From positions 1 to 64,000 of the forward strand of contig CALKLO010000015.1 of NCBI GenBank assembly GCA_937991945.1: 64,000 nt of DNA, written 5' to 3'. Below the pieces are notes generated by a model. The model saw only the letters and a list, made by a program, of their open reading frames with translations. It was not told where the DNA came from and searched no databases. The translations under genes and the position numbers were made by a program. This document shows, piece by piece, positions 25,717 through 34,092 of this stretch (its first letter is position 1; every line of letters starts with the position of its first letter). This DNA is from an uncultured Granulosicoccus sp. Its GTDB lineage: Bacteria > Pseudomonadota > Gammaproteobacteria > Granulosicoccales > Granulosicoccaceae.

Positions 25717-26331
25717 TTACCCCGGCTGCTCCTCTGTAGGTAACAGTTTGCCGCCAAGTTCTGTGACTTTGAGGCTCAACGCTGATAGGTCTGACTCGGG
25801 CACAGCAAGCTCCAATAGAACGCTATCAGTGAAGGTTTTCTCGACAATACTGATGTCGGTGCTGCGTAGCCAATGCTCTAGTGTGTCCAGTTGTGAGTAA
25901 GACAGGGCGACTTGCCTAGCTTGACGAATAAACTGAATACGAGTGTCGAGTTCCTTGAGAGCCGAACTGACCGATTGAGTATAGGCGCGCACCAGCCCAC
26001 CAGCGCCCAGCTTTATGCCGCCGAAGAATCGGGTGACGACAACAACCGTATTGCCCAAATCTGAGTGCAACAGTACGTTGAGCATGGGCTTTCCGGCAGT
26101 CCCTTTGGGTTCGCCGTCATCGCTTTGATCTTGATGGTAAATATCGGTGGGTGCAGCTGCCACCATGGCCCAGCAGTGATGGTTGGCATCTGGGAATTCT
26201 TGCCGAACCGACTCAATAGCGAGTTTGCCAGTCTTCTTGTCAGTGACAGGAATGATGGTCGTGATGAAGCGACTACGCTTGATCTCAAGCTCAAAGCGTT
26301 GTTGTGTTGAAGGCACAAGAAATCGATCCAT
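25717..26331 (-). CDS. yigZ: YigZ/IMPACT family protein
   Basis: I start at the ATG at 26331 (MDRFLVPSTQQ, 204 residues), because the upstream extension of the frame is not family-like and would run into the divergent sulfatase gene; an ATG at 26340 is also possible. The N-terminal UPF0029 domain shows EIKRSRFITTI, DDGEPKGTAGKPML and VVTRFFGGIKLGAGGL, all hallmarks. A small C-terminal domain follows. The molecular role of YigZ is not settled; eukaryotic IMPACT acts on translational control. It is divergent from the sulfatase gene over about 80 bases. Confidence 0.9.
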   Translation of the reverse strand: MDRFLVPSTQQRFELEIKRSRFITTIIPVTDKKTGKLAIESVRQEFPDANHHCWAMVAAAPTDIYHQDQSDDGEPKGTAGKPMLNVLLHSDLGNTVVVVTRFFGGIKLGAGGLVRAYTQSVSSALKELDTRIQFIRQARQVALSYSQLDTLEHWLRSTDISIVEKTFTDSVLLELAVPESDLSALSLKVTELGGKLLPTEEQPG

Positions 26332-26411
26332 AAAGGCCATGGTACGTGCAAAGCATTGAATTGAGTAGGCTGCCGCTCTCGTGGCACAATGAAGTAGGTT
26401 GAATAGGGACA

Positions 26412-27980
26412 ATGCGTATGACTGATCGCCCAAATTTTCTATACATCATGACCGATCAACATCGTGCTGATGGGTTAGGGTGCTATGGGCATCCGGTTGT
26501 GCGTACACCCAACATCGATGCTATTGCCAAGACCGGTACGCGTTTTGAGCAGTTCTTTGTGGCAACCCCGGTATGCATGCCTAATCGCGCAAGCTTTATG
26601 ACTGGCCGTTATCCGAGTACACACGGGCTGCGATACAACGGATGCCTATTGTCAGAGAATGCGAATACGTTTGTTGATGTTCTAAAGGCGGGTGGGTATC
26701 GAACCGCCAGTATCGGCAAGAGCCATTTGCAGCCCATGACCGATGTCGCACCGTTTGCCACAGATGCTTTTGAAACAGGCCCTGTTAAAGAGGCGTGGAA
26801 AGAGGACAGTGCACGTTACGATAACGAGCAACCCGCCCAATACGATGCACAGGGGCGCTATCAATTTCCCACTCCGTACTATGGGTATGAACACATAGAC
26901 ATGGTGACGGGCCATGGCGATAGGGCGGGTGGACATTACCAGCAGTGGTTTCGTGAGCGCCATGAAAACTGGGAAGAACTCACTGACCGAAAAAACCAAC
27001 TTGAGCATAACTACTCCTGCCCTCAGGCGTTTCGCACACCCATCCCTGAAGACAGCTACCCAACCGCATTTATAAGAGACAGAGCAAAAGAGTATTTACG
27101 AGATTCCGCCAGCGAAGCTGCGCCGTTTTTCTCCTTTGTCTCGTTTCCTGATCCGCACCATCCGTTTAACCCACCGGGTAAGTATTGGGATATGTATAGC
27201 CCTGATGATTTTGATGTACCGCTTCGCTACTCAGATCATAAGAATCCACCACCGCCGTTGGTCGATGCTAAAGCGCGTTTTGATACTGGCGAGCTGCCAA
27301 AGATTCCTCAAATTGCTTTCATGGCAAACGATCAACATATCCGTGAGGCCATGGCTCTGACTGCTGGTATGACGACCATGATCGATGATGCGGTGGGAGA
27401 AATTATTGAGGTCTTAAAGGAGACCGGTCAGTACGAGAACACGGTCATTATATTTAATTCAGATCACGGTGATTTTTTAGGTGATTACAATTTGTTGCTC
27501 AAAGGCGCCTGGCCTAAGGATGCGATAACACGCGTGCCCATGATTTGGTCAGACCCTAAAGATAGGGCAGCTGCAGTGTCCCAATCGTTAGTATCCACCG
27601 TAGACATTGCTCCAACGTTGTTAGAGCGCGCGGGGATAAAACCCTACTTCGGCATGCAAGGTCGCAGCTTTATGCCGTGCCTTGAGGGTAAGGAAGGCCC
27701 AAGAGATTCCCTTCTCATCGAATTTAATGATGGCGGTAAGCGTATGGGGTTTGATACGCCTGCCAGAGTTCGGGTGTTAGTCAACAATGATTGGCACTTG
27801 GCGGTGTACAAAGGCGAATCGTGGGGTGAGCTGTACGACCGAGTGAACGATCCGCAGCATGTCAATAACCTCTGGGACAGTACCGATCATGCAGCCATTA
27901 AAGCCTCATTGGTGTTAGAGCTAGCCCACCAATTAATTGCACAAATGGATGAGAGCCCGCGTTCAACCTTATTGGCGTAA
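26412..27980 (+). CDS. Type I sulfatase / alkaline-phosphatase-superfamily hydrolase
   Basis: The 522-residue enzyme has the maturation motif C55-M-P-N-R59 followed by ASFMTGRYPSTHG, in which the cysteine would be converted to formylglycine. Metal ligands are visible at MTDQHRADG near the N terminus and NSDHGDFLGDY in the C-terminal half. No signal peptide is present, suggesting a cytoplasmic enzyme on an imported sulfate (or phosphonate) ester. A strong terminator overlaps its 3' end. No formylglycine-generating enzyme or anaerobic maturase is in the window. The substrate is not readable from sequence; starts at 26412 and 26418 are equivalent. Confidence 0.88.
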   Translation: MRMTDRPNFLYIMTDQHRADGLGCYGHPVVRTPNIDAIAKTGTRFEQFFVATPVCMPNRASFMTGRYPSTHGLRYNGCLLSENANTFVDVLKAGGYRTASIGKSHLQPMTDVAPFATDAFETGPVKEAWKEDSARYDNEQPAQYDAQGRYQFPTPYYGYEHIDMVTGHGDRAGGHYQQWFRERHENWEELTDRKNQLEHNYSCPQAFRTPIPEDSYPTAFIRDRAKEYLRDSASEAAPFFSFVSFPDPHHPFNPPGKYWDMYSPDDFDVPLRYSDHKNPPPPLVDAKARFDTGELPKIPQIAFMANDQHIREAMALTAGMTTMIDDAVGEIIEVLKETGQYENTVIIFNSDHGDFLGDYNLLLKGAWPKDAITRVPMIWSDPKDRAAAVSQSLVSTVDIAPTLLERAGIKPYFGMQGRSFMPCLEGKEGPRDSLLIEFNDGGKRMGFDTPARVRVLVNNDWHLAVYKGESWGELYDRVNDPQHVNNLWDSTDHAAIKASLVLELAHQLIAQMDESPRSTLLA

Positions 27981-28002
27981 CCGGCTCTCATCGTTTTTTT
28001 TT
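27948..28002 (+). terminator. Rho-independent terminator of the sulfatase gene, left arm inside the CDS
   Basis: GATGAGAGCC (27948-27957) pairs perfectly with GGCTCTCATC (27983-27992), followed by a run of nine T (27994-28002). The loop of 25 bases includes the stop codon at 27978-27980, so ribosomes reaching the stop should affect folding. Confidence 0.85.
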
Positions 28003-28018
28003 GCGTGTGGCTGAGCTG

Positions 28019-28570
28019 TTAACTCAGTAGTTTAAGCTGTACGCGTAGAGCTGAAGCTATTGCAGGGTCTGTTAATTGTGCGGTGTCTTTATCGAAAACA
28101 TCGTTAAAACTGCCTATCGCTAAACTACCGTGAATGTCTGCACCGAAATAAGGAGCTGCCTCTAAAGCTGTTTTCATAACGCCGGCACCACCGTTTTTAC
28201 CAGGGGATGTTGAAAGTACAACAGTGGGCTTCTCTTGGAATACTTTCATGCTGATACGCGAACACCAATCGAATATATTTTTAAACGCTGAGGTGTAAGA
28301 ACCGTTGTATTCCGCGTAAGAGATGAGCAGTACATCGGCTTGCCCAATGGCTTCATAGAATGCCGTGGCTTGCTCAGGAATGCCGCTCTCAGCTTCGCGA
28401 TCAACACTGTAAATAGGCATCTCGAAATCGTTGAGATCCAATACGGTCACCTGGGCGTCGGTGTTAATTTCATCTTTTAAAACGTGAGCGGCGTGTGTCA
28501 CCAGCATCTTGTTGATGGATGAGCGGCTGTTGCTGGCGGCAAATGCAAGAATATTAGTGGTGTTGGACAT
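28019..28570 (-). CDS. NADPH-dependent FMN reductase-family flavoprotein
   Basis: The 183-residue flavodoxin-like protein begins with ILAFAASNSRSSINKML, the FMN phosphate loop, and contains LLISYAEYNGSYTSAFKNIFDW, which matches the NAD(P)H-dependent FMN reductase family motif PEYNxSxPxxLKNxIDW. It reduces FMN or quinones in the cytoplasm. It is divergently transcribed from a LysR regulator 100 bases away, the usual arrangement of a regulator with its target. Confidence 0.88.
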   Translation of the reverse strand: MSNTTNILAFAASNSRSSINKMLVTHAAHVLKDEINTDAQVTVLDLNDFEMPIYSVDREAESGIPEQATAFYEAIGQADVLLISYAEYNGSYTSAFKNIFDWCSRISMKVFQEKPTVVLSTSPGKNGGAGVMKTALEAAPYFGADIHGSLAIGSFNDVFDKDTAQLTDPAIASALRVQLKLLS

Positions 28571-28637
28571 GATGAAGTCTTCTCAGGGCTAGCGCTCAGT
28601 ATAAAACGTCGCCATACTCAGTGCTACATCAGAGCAG

Positions 28638-28652
28638 CGCGCTATATGCGCG
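28638..28652. promoter_or_regulatory. Inverted repeat CGCGC-TATAT-GCGCG in the FMN reductase/lysR divergent region
   Basis: A 5-5-5 inverted repeat lies 18 bases before the LysR start codon, and a palindrome ATGTACAT follows at 28657-28664. The position suits an autoregulatory site for the LysR-type protein, but there is no match to a known box. Confidence 0.35.
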
Positions 28653-28670
28653 AATAATGTACATATACGC

Positions 28671-29543
28671 ATGGATAAATGGACGGAGTTAAGAACCGCC
28701 TATCAAGTGGCCAAGCTGGGTACGGTGAGTGCAGCAGCCGATGCCATGGGCTTACACCGCGCAACGGTGAACCGGCACATCGATGCGTTGGAAGCTGAGC
28801 TGGGTGCGCGCGTTTTTTTGCGACACGCAAAAGGGTATGCCCTAACTGAATTGGGGGAGGAGGTACTTAGAACGGCTCAAAAGACTGAAGAACTCATCGA
28901 TGGTCTTGTCAGCAGAGCACACGTCAATAAAGCGCATATTGAAGGCGACATTAAAATCACCACACTGGCCGCATTCTCTCGGCTGCTAATGCGGCCTATC
29001 GCGGACTTTCGGCTTCATAACCCTGGCTGCCGAGTCATTGTGTCGGTGACTGAGGATCTAGAAAAACTTGAACACGGTGAGGCGCATGTTGCATTGCGAG
29101 CGGGTAGTAAGCCCTCTCATCCGGACTACATTGTTCAGTTGTTTAAGCAAGTGTCATTTAACTTGTATGCGCATGACACCTATGTGTCGCGCTATGGTTT
29201 GCCTCGAGGTGTGGAGGGCTTAGAGCGGCACCAGTTCGTTCTCCCCTCAGCCAACAAGGGGCCACAGTTGTTCAATAAATGGATAGAAGAGCACGTAGCC
29301 CCTCAGCAGATTGCACTGAGTACTAGCGATATGCAGGTTAAGTTTGAGGCAATAGCCAAAGGCTTAGGTTTGGGATTTTTAAGTGATGTTGATGTGACAG
29401 AGCACAGTGGTTTTCATCCTGTTTTGCCGGTCAACAAGGCCTGGTCGGCGTCGTTGTGGCTAGTCACTCATGTCGATGTACACCGAACAGCGAAGGTGCA
29501 GGCGTTGCTGCGTTGCCTAAAAAAAAGTGGGGGAGATTCTTAG
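28671..29543 (+). CDS. LysR-family transcriptional regulator
   Basis: The 290-residue protein has an N-terminal winged helix (VSAAADAMGLHRATVNRHIDALEAELG, with residues about 18-45 forming the HTH) and a periplasmic-binding-protein-like effector domain from about 90. It diverges from an FMN reductase gene and overlaps the end of an imelysin gene on the other strand by four bases. Its likely target is the FMN reductase gene, by position. The effector is unknown. Confidence 0.92.
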   Translation: MDKWTELRTAYQVAKLGTVSAAADAMGLHRATVNRHIDALEAELGARVFLRHAKGYALTELGEEVLRTAQKTEELIDGLVSRAHVNKAHIEGDIKITTLAAFSRLLMRPIADFRLHNPGCRVIVSVTEDLEKLEHGEAHVALRAGSKPSHPDYIVQLFKQVSFNLYAHDTYVSRYGLPRGVEGLERHQFVLPSANKGPQLFNKWIEEHVAPQQIALSTSDMQVKFEAIAKGLGLGFLSDVDVTEHSGFHPVLPVNKAWSASLWLVTHVDVHRTAKVQALLRCLKKSGGDS

Positions 29544-30664
29544 TCGCCGTCTTCGCTGTTAAATCCGGCGTGCACGCCAAGTTCTGTGGCAAGTCGTTCA
29601 GAGATAGTTGCGTGAAGAGCGTTCAACCCGCTGAATAGAGCTTTGAGAAGATTGTTAGCCTCATCAGTGAACGTATCTTGTGAGGTTGTTAATACCTCCA
29701 GCGCCATCAGTTTTTTGACATGCCCTAACGCTACGTTAAATTCAAAAGCCAGCTCGTTTTCTAGCGTGGTTGTGGACGCTAAGCCATTGGTAACTACGAG
29801 CGCTTCCAATGACATCAGGTTGCCTTGGATATTGACTAGGGTGTTGTCACTTTTCCAAAACGGTGCTTTTCTAATCGTTGGATTTAAGTTTTGTGTCTCG
29901 TCCAGTAACACGCTGAGCTTACGAACACGTAAAAATTCTAGCCCGACAGACAACTGCGTCATGACACTGCGAAGTACCTCTTCTGAGTTTCGGTAAAGTG
30001 GATCCGCTTTGGATGGGTGCAGGAGTCTGTTCTGAATGCCAACGGAATCTAACCAGGCATCGTTTATATCGGTTGCCAACTCGGTGATGTTGGCAGCAAC
30101 CGCACTCGCTACTGCGCAGCGCGAGTTTTCATTGAACGATAGCGTGAGCTCGCTTTGTGCCGCCTTGTCGAATAACAAGCGTTCTAATGCGGGTAGGCCT
30201 TGAACCGCTACGCTCTTTTGAGAAATGGTGAGTAGGGCAGTACTTTTATTGTTAGCCTCGTTAAGCCATTTACGTAGCTGTCTTTCTCCTGCGTTGCGCG
30301 TATCGGGCCAGTAGAATAGTTTGTTGTAGCGATTATTGGTAAGCATCGGCCCTAAGCGATGAAGCTCAATCAGTGAGAAGGCATTGACCGTAGCGCTAAA
30401 TGCCTTACGCGATGCCTCAAGTTGCAACACCGCATGTGTTTCGCACAGACTTTCTACAGATTGACTCAGCGCTGAGGCGACGTTGGCGAAGTCTTTGAAT
30501 GCAGGTTGATAGATATCGTATACGAGGTTTTTGGCAATGTCCTTTACACGTTTATCTTCGTTTGCAAAGGCTGACGTTGTGGTCCCGACTGCTACCAACA
30601 CTAACGCTAAGTAAGTACGCTTATAAAATGGCATAGTGCTGGTTTGATAGTGAAGATAGGTCAT
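29540..30664 (-). CDS. Imelysin-family periplasmic protein, short type
   Basis: The 374-residue protein starts at an ATG that overlaps the TGA of the di-haem gene (ATGA), supporting the 30664 start even though the signal peptide proper begins about ten residues in (MPFYKRTYLALVLVAV). It is helical. Where classical imelysins have GxHxxE, this one has GLPALERLLF, so the histidine is replaced by proline, as in the second imelysin of such operons. Imelysins are thought to act in iron homeostasis in the periplasm rather than as peptidases. It is the third gene of an imelysin/DUF1111/imelysin operon. Confidence 0.82.
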   Translation of the reverse strand: MTYLHYQTSTMPFYKRTYLALVLVAVGTTTSAFANEDKRVKDIAKNLVYDIYQPAFKDFANVASALSQSVESLCETHAVLQLEASRKAFSATVNAFSLIELHRLGPMLTNNRYNKLFYWPDTRNAGERQLRKWLNEANNKSTALLTISQKSVAVQGLPALERLLFDKAAQSELTLSFNENSRCAVASAVAANITELATDINDAWLDSVGIQNRLLHPSKADPLYRNSEEVLRSVMTQLSVGLEFLRVRKLSVLLDETQNLNPTIRKAPFWKSDNTLVNIQGNLMSLEALVVTNGLASTTTLENELAFEFNVALGHVKKLMALEVLTTSQDTFTDEANNLLKALFSGLNALHATISERLATELGVHAGFNSEDGD

Positions 30665-32163
30665 AGCGACTCTAGAAAACTAACTAAAGCGTCGCGCTCA
30701 ATAGCAGACATAGCTTTAACATAATTGGCTGATGCTTCGGCTTCACCACCGTGCCATAGCGTAGCCTCAAGTAGCGTTGAAGCTCGGCCATCGTGTAAAA
30801 AACTGGTACGAGGATTAACCGTTTGTGCCAAGCCAATTCCCCATAGGGGAGCGGTACGCCATTCACGCCCGGTAGCCTCTCCTTCGCCAGCGTTGTCAGC
30901 CAGTGCTTCACCCATGTCATGCAGTAGTAAATCTGTATACGGCCATATCAATTGAAATTGATGTTCGGGTTGTGCAGCCTCTTTGCTTGTGACGTGTTTG
31001 GGTGTATGGCAAGCGATGCAGTTGGCCTCATAAAATAAAGACTTACCCTTCAAGACGTTTTCAGCGTTCATTGTTCGTCGTACAGGGACTGCAAGATTTT
31101 CAGAGTAAAAGCTGACCAACTCTAAAATTTCATCGCTTACCTCGTAGTCACTTAGGTGCTGTTGTACGCCATCGGCTAGGTTGTCACAGACGCTTTGGGC
31201 TTTTGTACAATCACCATTAGGGTGGTTAAACAGTGATGAGGACAGTCCCATGTCGGTAACAAAGGCATGAGCTGTTTGCACGCGAATACTGGCGGCGGCG
31301 GCTTTAAGTCCAAAGCGTCCCATGCTTTTGGTGCCGTCTGAATTTAGTTGCCAGTTGGCTCTACCGGAAATACCGTCATTGTTTGCATCGTCTGGATCTT
31401 CGTAGGCGAGGATATGACGCTCATCAATGGCTTGCAGTAATCCCAGTCCAGGCATTGAAGGCGCTAGACGTGGTGATATCACTGTGTCTTCATGCAAGGG
31501 GCCGTAAGCTAAATCGATAAGATGATAGCTAGGCTGGTGTAGTGTTTCTAGAGTACCGTCGTCTAATTCAAGTTCAATAGGTGTGGTATCAATGCGCACC
31601 AGTGCCTCAGCTTGTATTCCCGGTACTGCAGAGGTTTGTAGTTGTGCACCATAGACGGGGTCAGCATTCCATTGATCGCCTTGTTTGTTTTTAAGCTGTA
31701 AAAGAAACGATGCCGTTTTTTCAGATTGCATAGGGCGTTGCCCTCGGCCATCTTTTATATGACAAGATTGGCAAGCGCGTGCGTTGTAAAAGGGTCCTAT
31801 GCCGTCAGAGGCTAAGGTCGATGATGGTGACGACACCCATAGTTTGTTAAAAAGGGCATTGCCTATTTTAAAATTCTGCAGACCTTCAAAATCGAGTGTT
31901 TGTGTGTGTTGAGAGTAGGCGTTTCTGTCTGCTGATTTTTTTGATGAACCCGCGCCGCCTTGCAGCAGTTCGAATTTTTCTGCTGTAGAAAAATCTGTGG
32001 TGGGCTGGAGCACATCGCGCACGCGATCATTATCAGACCATAGGGAGGTTGGTAAACTGCCTGTGGGCGTAACAGTGGCTAACTCACTCGCATTACTATG
32101 AATCACCGGACTACTCAGTAGTCCGGTGAGCGCTATAGCGCCGAGACGTGTTGTTTTCTTCAT
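30661..32163 (-). CDS. Di-haem oxidoreductase family protein (DUF1111)
   Basis: The 500-residue exported protein (signal peptide to about residue 25) has two haem c motifs: C131-Q-S-C-H135 and CIACH about 395 residues in. The end shows the family block PLWGIGLAQ and SFLHDGRASTLLEA. Members are called thiol oxidoreductase or di-haem oxidoreductase; they resemble MauG-like cytochrome peroxidases. It sits between two imelysins, with an ATGA overlap to the downstream one and a 39-base gap to the upstream one. An electron-transfer or redox role in periplasmic iron handling is inferred from this context. Confidence 0.88.
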   Translation of the reverse strand: MKKTTRLGAIALTGLLSSPVIHSNASELATVTPTGSLPTSLWSDNDRVRDVLQPTTDFSTAEKFELLQGGAGSSKKSADRNAYSQHTQTLDFEGLQNFKIGNALFNKLWVSSPSSTLASDGIGPFYNARACQSCHIKDGRGQRPMQSEKTASFLLQLKNKQGDQWNADPVYGAQLQTSAVPGIQAEALVRIDTTPIELELDDGTLETLHQPSYHLIDLAYGPLHEDTVISPRLAPSMPGLGLLQAIDERHILAYEDPDDANNDGISGRANWQLNSDGTKSMGRFGLKAAAASIRVQTAHAFVTDMGLSSSLFNHPNGDCTKAQSVCDNLADGVQQHLSDYEVSDEILELVSFYSENLAVPVRRTMNAENVLKGKSLFYEANCIACHTPKHVTSKEAAQPEHQFQLIWPYTDLLLHDMGEALADNAGEGEATGREWRTAPLWGIGLAQTVNPRTSFLHDGRASTLLEATLWHGGEAEASANYVKAMSAIERDALVSFLESL

Positions 32164-32202
32164 AGTGTGTCTAGGCGCTTTACTGGCGAGCTGTTATCGA
32201 TG

Positions 32203-33477
32203 TTATTGAAATACGTCAGTTGGGTTATCTAGGCTGTCTGAACCTTCTATGGCAACCCCTTCTAAATTCAGAGCAACAACTGCTCTTTCTATTCCACTGG
32301 TTTGTTTTACCAAGGCATCAATGGCTGTTTGTACTAATGCATTACCTTCGGTATCACCCTCGGCAATAAGTTGATCGTAAGCTTTCCCATTTTTCTGACT
32401 TTCATAGACTGAATCTAAAGCCATAACGCTGGCTGCAATATCAACCATGAGTTCTTTTGACAAGTCTGCGTCAACGTTTTCTACAAGAGAGACCAAGCTG
32501 GGGCCGGTTACTATGCTGCCGTCTGTACGAGTGTAGCTTCCTAGAAGAACATTCTGAATGCCCAGTCCGTCGTAGTAGTGTGATGCCGCAGTGTTGTCTG
32601 CAAAACAGTCATGCTCTTCTTCGGGGTCATGCAGCATTAAACCGAGTTGCATGCGTTCGCCGGCAAGCTCGCCATAGCTTAATGAGCCCATACCGGTCAG
32701 CATTGCGCTTAATGCACTGTCCACACCGTTGTTGGCTAATGTTGCGCGAGCCTCTCCAGTGGTTGACCAAGCAGATGTCATGTCTTCAAGATCACTAATT
32801 AGTAAGTCGGTTGCTGCTAGTAAATATTGTGCGCGGCGATCACAGTTTGCGTTGGTGCAGTCTTGTGTCAGGTAATCCGTATGAGGACGATTGCCTGCAC
32901 CGGCACCACCGTTGTTGAGATCTTGTCCCCACAGTAAAAATTCAATAGCATGGTAGCCCGTCGCAACATTGGATTCTATTCCGCCTGCTTCGTGTAGTTC
33001 GCTAAGCAGGGTAGGGGTGATCGTTGATGCATCGATGCTTTGGCCATTAATGCTCAGTTGTGCATTGGCAATAACGTTTGCCGTGTACAAACCGTTTTCT
33101 TCCGACTCAGAGCCGTAGCTGCTGTCCACGTAATCAATGAGGCCTTCATCCAACGGCCAAGCGTTTACCTTGCCTTCCCAATCGTCAACGATGGCGTTAC
33201 CAAATCGATAGACCTCTGTTTGTTGATAAGGCACACGGGCCAAAATCCAAGCAGCGCGTGCATCACTTAATGAGTCGGCTGAAGGTTCATCTAAAAACTC
33301 AACGATAGATGTTCGTAACGTTTTGGCTGTTGTGAGTGAGTCCTCATAGGCTGCGGCAGCAATATTGGAATACGTATCAACAACTGCCGCTGGGTCGACT
33401 GTTGCAGCCTGCGAAGAGGTGGCGTAGGCCAAGTAAGTCAAGCAGGTGCCGGCTGTGAGCAAAATAGGGATCCGCAT
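32203..33477 (-). CDS. Imelysin-family protein (IrpA-like)
   Basis: The 424-residue exported protein has a signal peptide (MRIPILLTAGTCLTYLAYATSSQAA) and the canonical imelysin motif in TGYHAIEFLLWGQDLN. It also has paired cysteines in QDCTNANCDRRAQYL, as in iron-regulated protein A. It is the first gene of the operon, so it follows the promoter region that contains a candidate Fur box at 33511-33525. Role: periplasmic iron-related protein; binding itself is not shown by sequence. Confidence 0.88.
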   Translation of the reverse strand: MRIPILLTAGTCLTYLAYATSSQAATVDPAAVVDTYSNIAAAAYEDSLTTAKTLRTSIVEFLDEPSADSLSDARAAWILARVPYQQTEVYRFGNAIVDDWEGKVNAWPLDEGLIDYVDSSYGSESEENGLYTANVIANAQLSINGQSIDASTITPTLLSELHEAGGIESNVATGYHAIEFLLWGQDLNNGGAGAGNRPHTDYLTQDCTNANCDRRAQYLLAATDLLISDLEDMTSAWSTTGEARATLANNGVDSALSAMLTGMGSLSYGELAGERMQLGLMLHDPEEEHDCFADNTAASHYYDGLGIQNVLLGSYTRTDGSIVTGPSLVSLVENVDADLSKELMVDIAASVMALDSVYESQKNGKAYDQLIAEGDTEGNALVQTAIDALVKQTSGIERAVVALNLEGVAIEGSDSLDNPTDVFQ

Positions 33478-33510
33478 AAGTAACCTCGTAAACAGTAATG
33501 TAAAAAGAAA

Positions 33511-33525
33511 TGAGAATGATTCGTG
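33511..33525. promoter_or_regulatory. Candidate Fur box upstream of the imelysin operon
   Basis: TGAGAATGATTCGTG compares with the 7-1-7 Fur form TGATAATNATTATCA: six of seven in the left half and three of seven in the right half. Against the 19-base consensus I count 11 matches. It lies 33 bases upstream of the imelysin start, in the divergent region with the ankyrin gene. Confidence 0.5.
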
Positions 33526-33641
33526 TTAAGTATTATAATATTATATCCGACTAAATAGCTAGGGTATTAGGCAGCTCGTTACATGCCAGCTGTGTATGCC
33601 TTCAAATTTAAGAGAAATAGTAATAAATACAGGGAGATACG

Positions 33642-34088
33642 ATGATTGATATAACGAAGCATCAAGCTAAATGGGAAGCGCCTGAGAAAAAATTGATTAC
33701 AGCGGCGGCGTTAGGAGACAGTGATCTTGTCCGACATTACCTAGATACAGGCCTGCCAGCAGATGCTGCGCCCAGTGGGAAGCCCAGTTCTCTGTGTTAT
33801 GCGGTGTTGGGTAACAATTCAGATTTAGCCTGGTTTCTATTACGCCATCAGGCAGACGTTAACTTTAAGGATGGCCTAGGCAACACGCCGTGTATCTACG
33901 CCTGCCTATCGGGTAGTGCAGACTGTCTAGAGCTACTTTTGCGATGGGGAGCTGACATCAAGCTGACCAACCATCAACAAAAGTGTGCGGAAAATTACTG
34001 CCGCGGGTGTGAGGTTTACAAAATTATCAAAGGTGCAAGCCTTGATAACGATGAGCCTGCGATTAACCTGACGCCATTGCTAAACTAG
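33642..34088 (+). CDS. Small ankyrin-repeat protein
   Basis: The 148-residue protein has no signal peptide and carries about three ankyrin repeats. Recognisable units are KLITAAALGDSDLVRHYLDTG, SSLCYAVLGNNSDLAWFLL and GNTPCIYACLSGSADCLELLLRWGADI (quoted here in shortened family form). Five cysteines are scattered in the second half. GGGAG lies before the ATG. It diverges from the imelysin operon and is followed four bases later by a DUF1513 gene. Ankyrin proteins beside periplasmic redox proteins occur elsewhere (for example with catalases), but its partner is unknown. Confidence 0.82.
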   Translation: MIDITKHQAKWEAPEKKLITAAALGDSDLVRHYLDTGLPADAAPSGKPSSLCYAVLGNNSDLAWFLLRHQADVNFKDGLGNTPCIYACLSGSADCLELLLRWGADIKLTNHQQKCAENYCRGCEVYKIIKGASLDNDEPAINLTPLLN

Positions 34089-34092
34089 CGTT

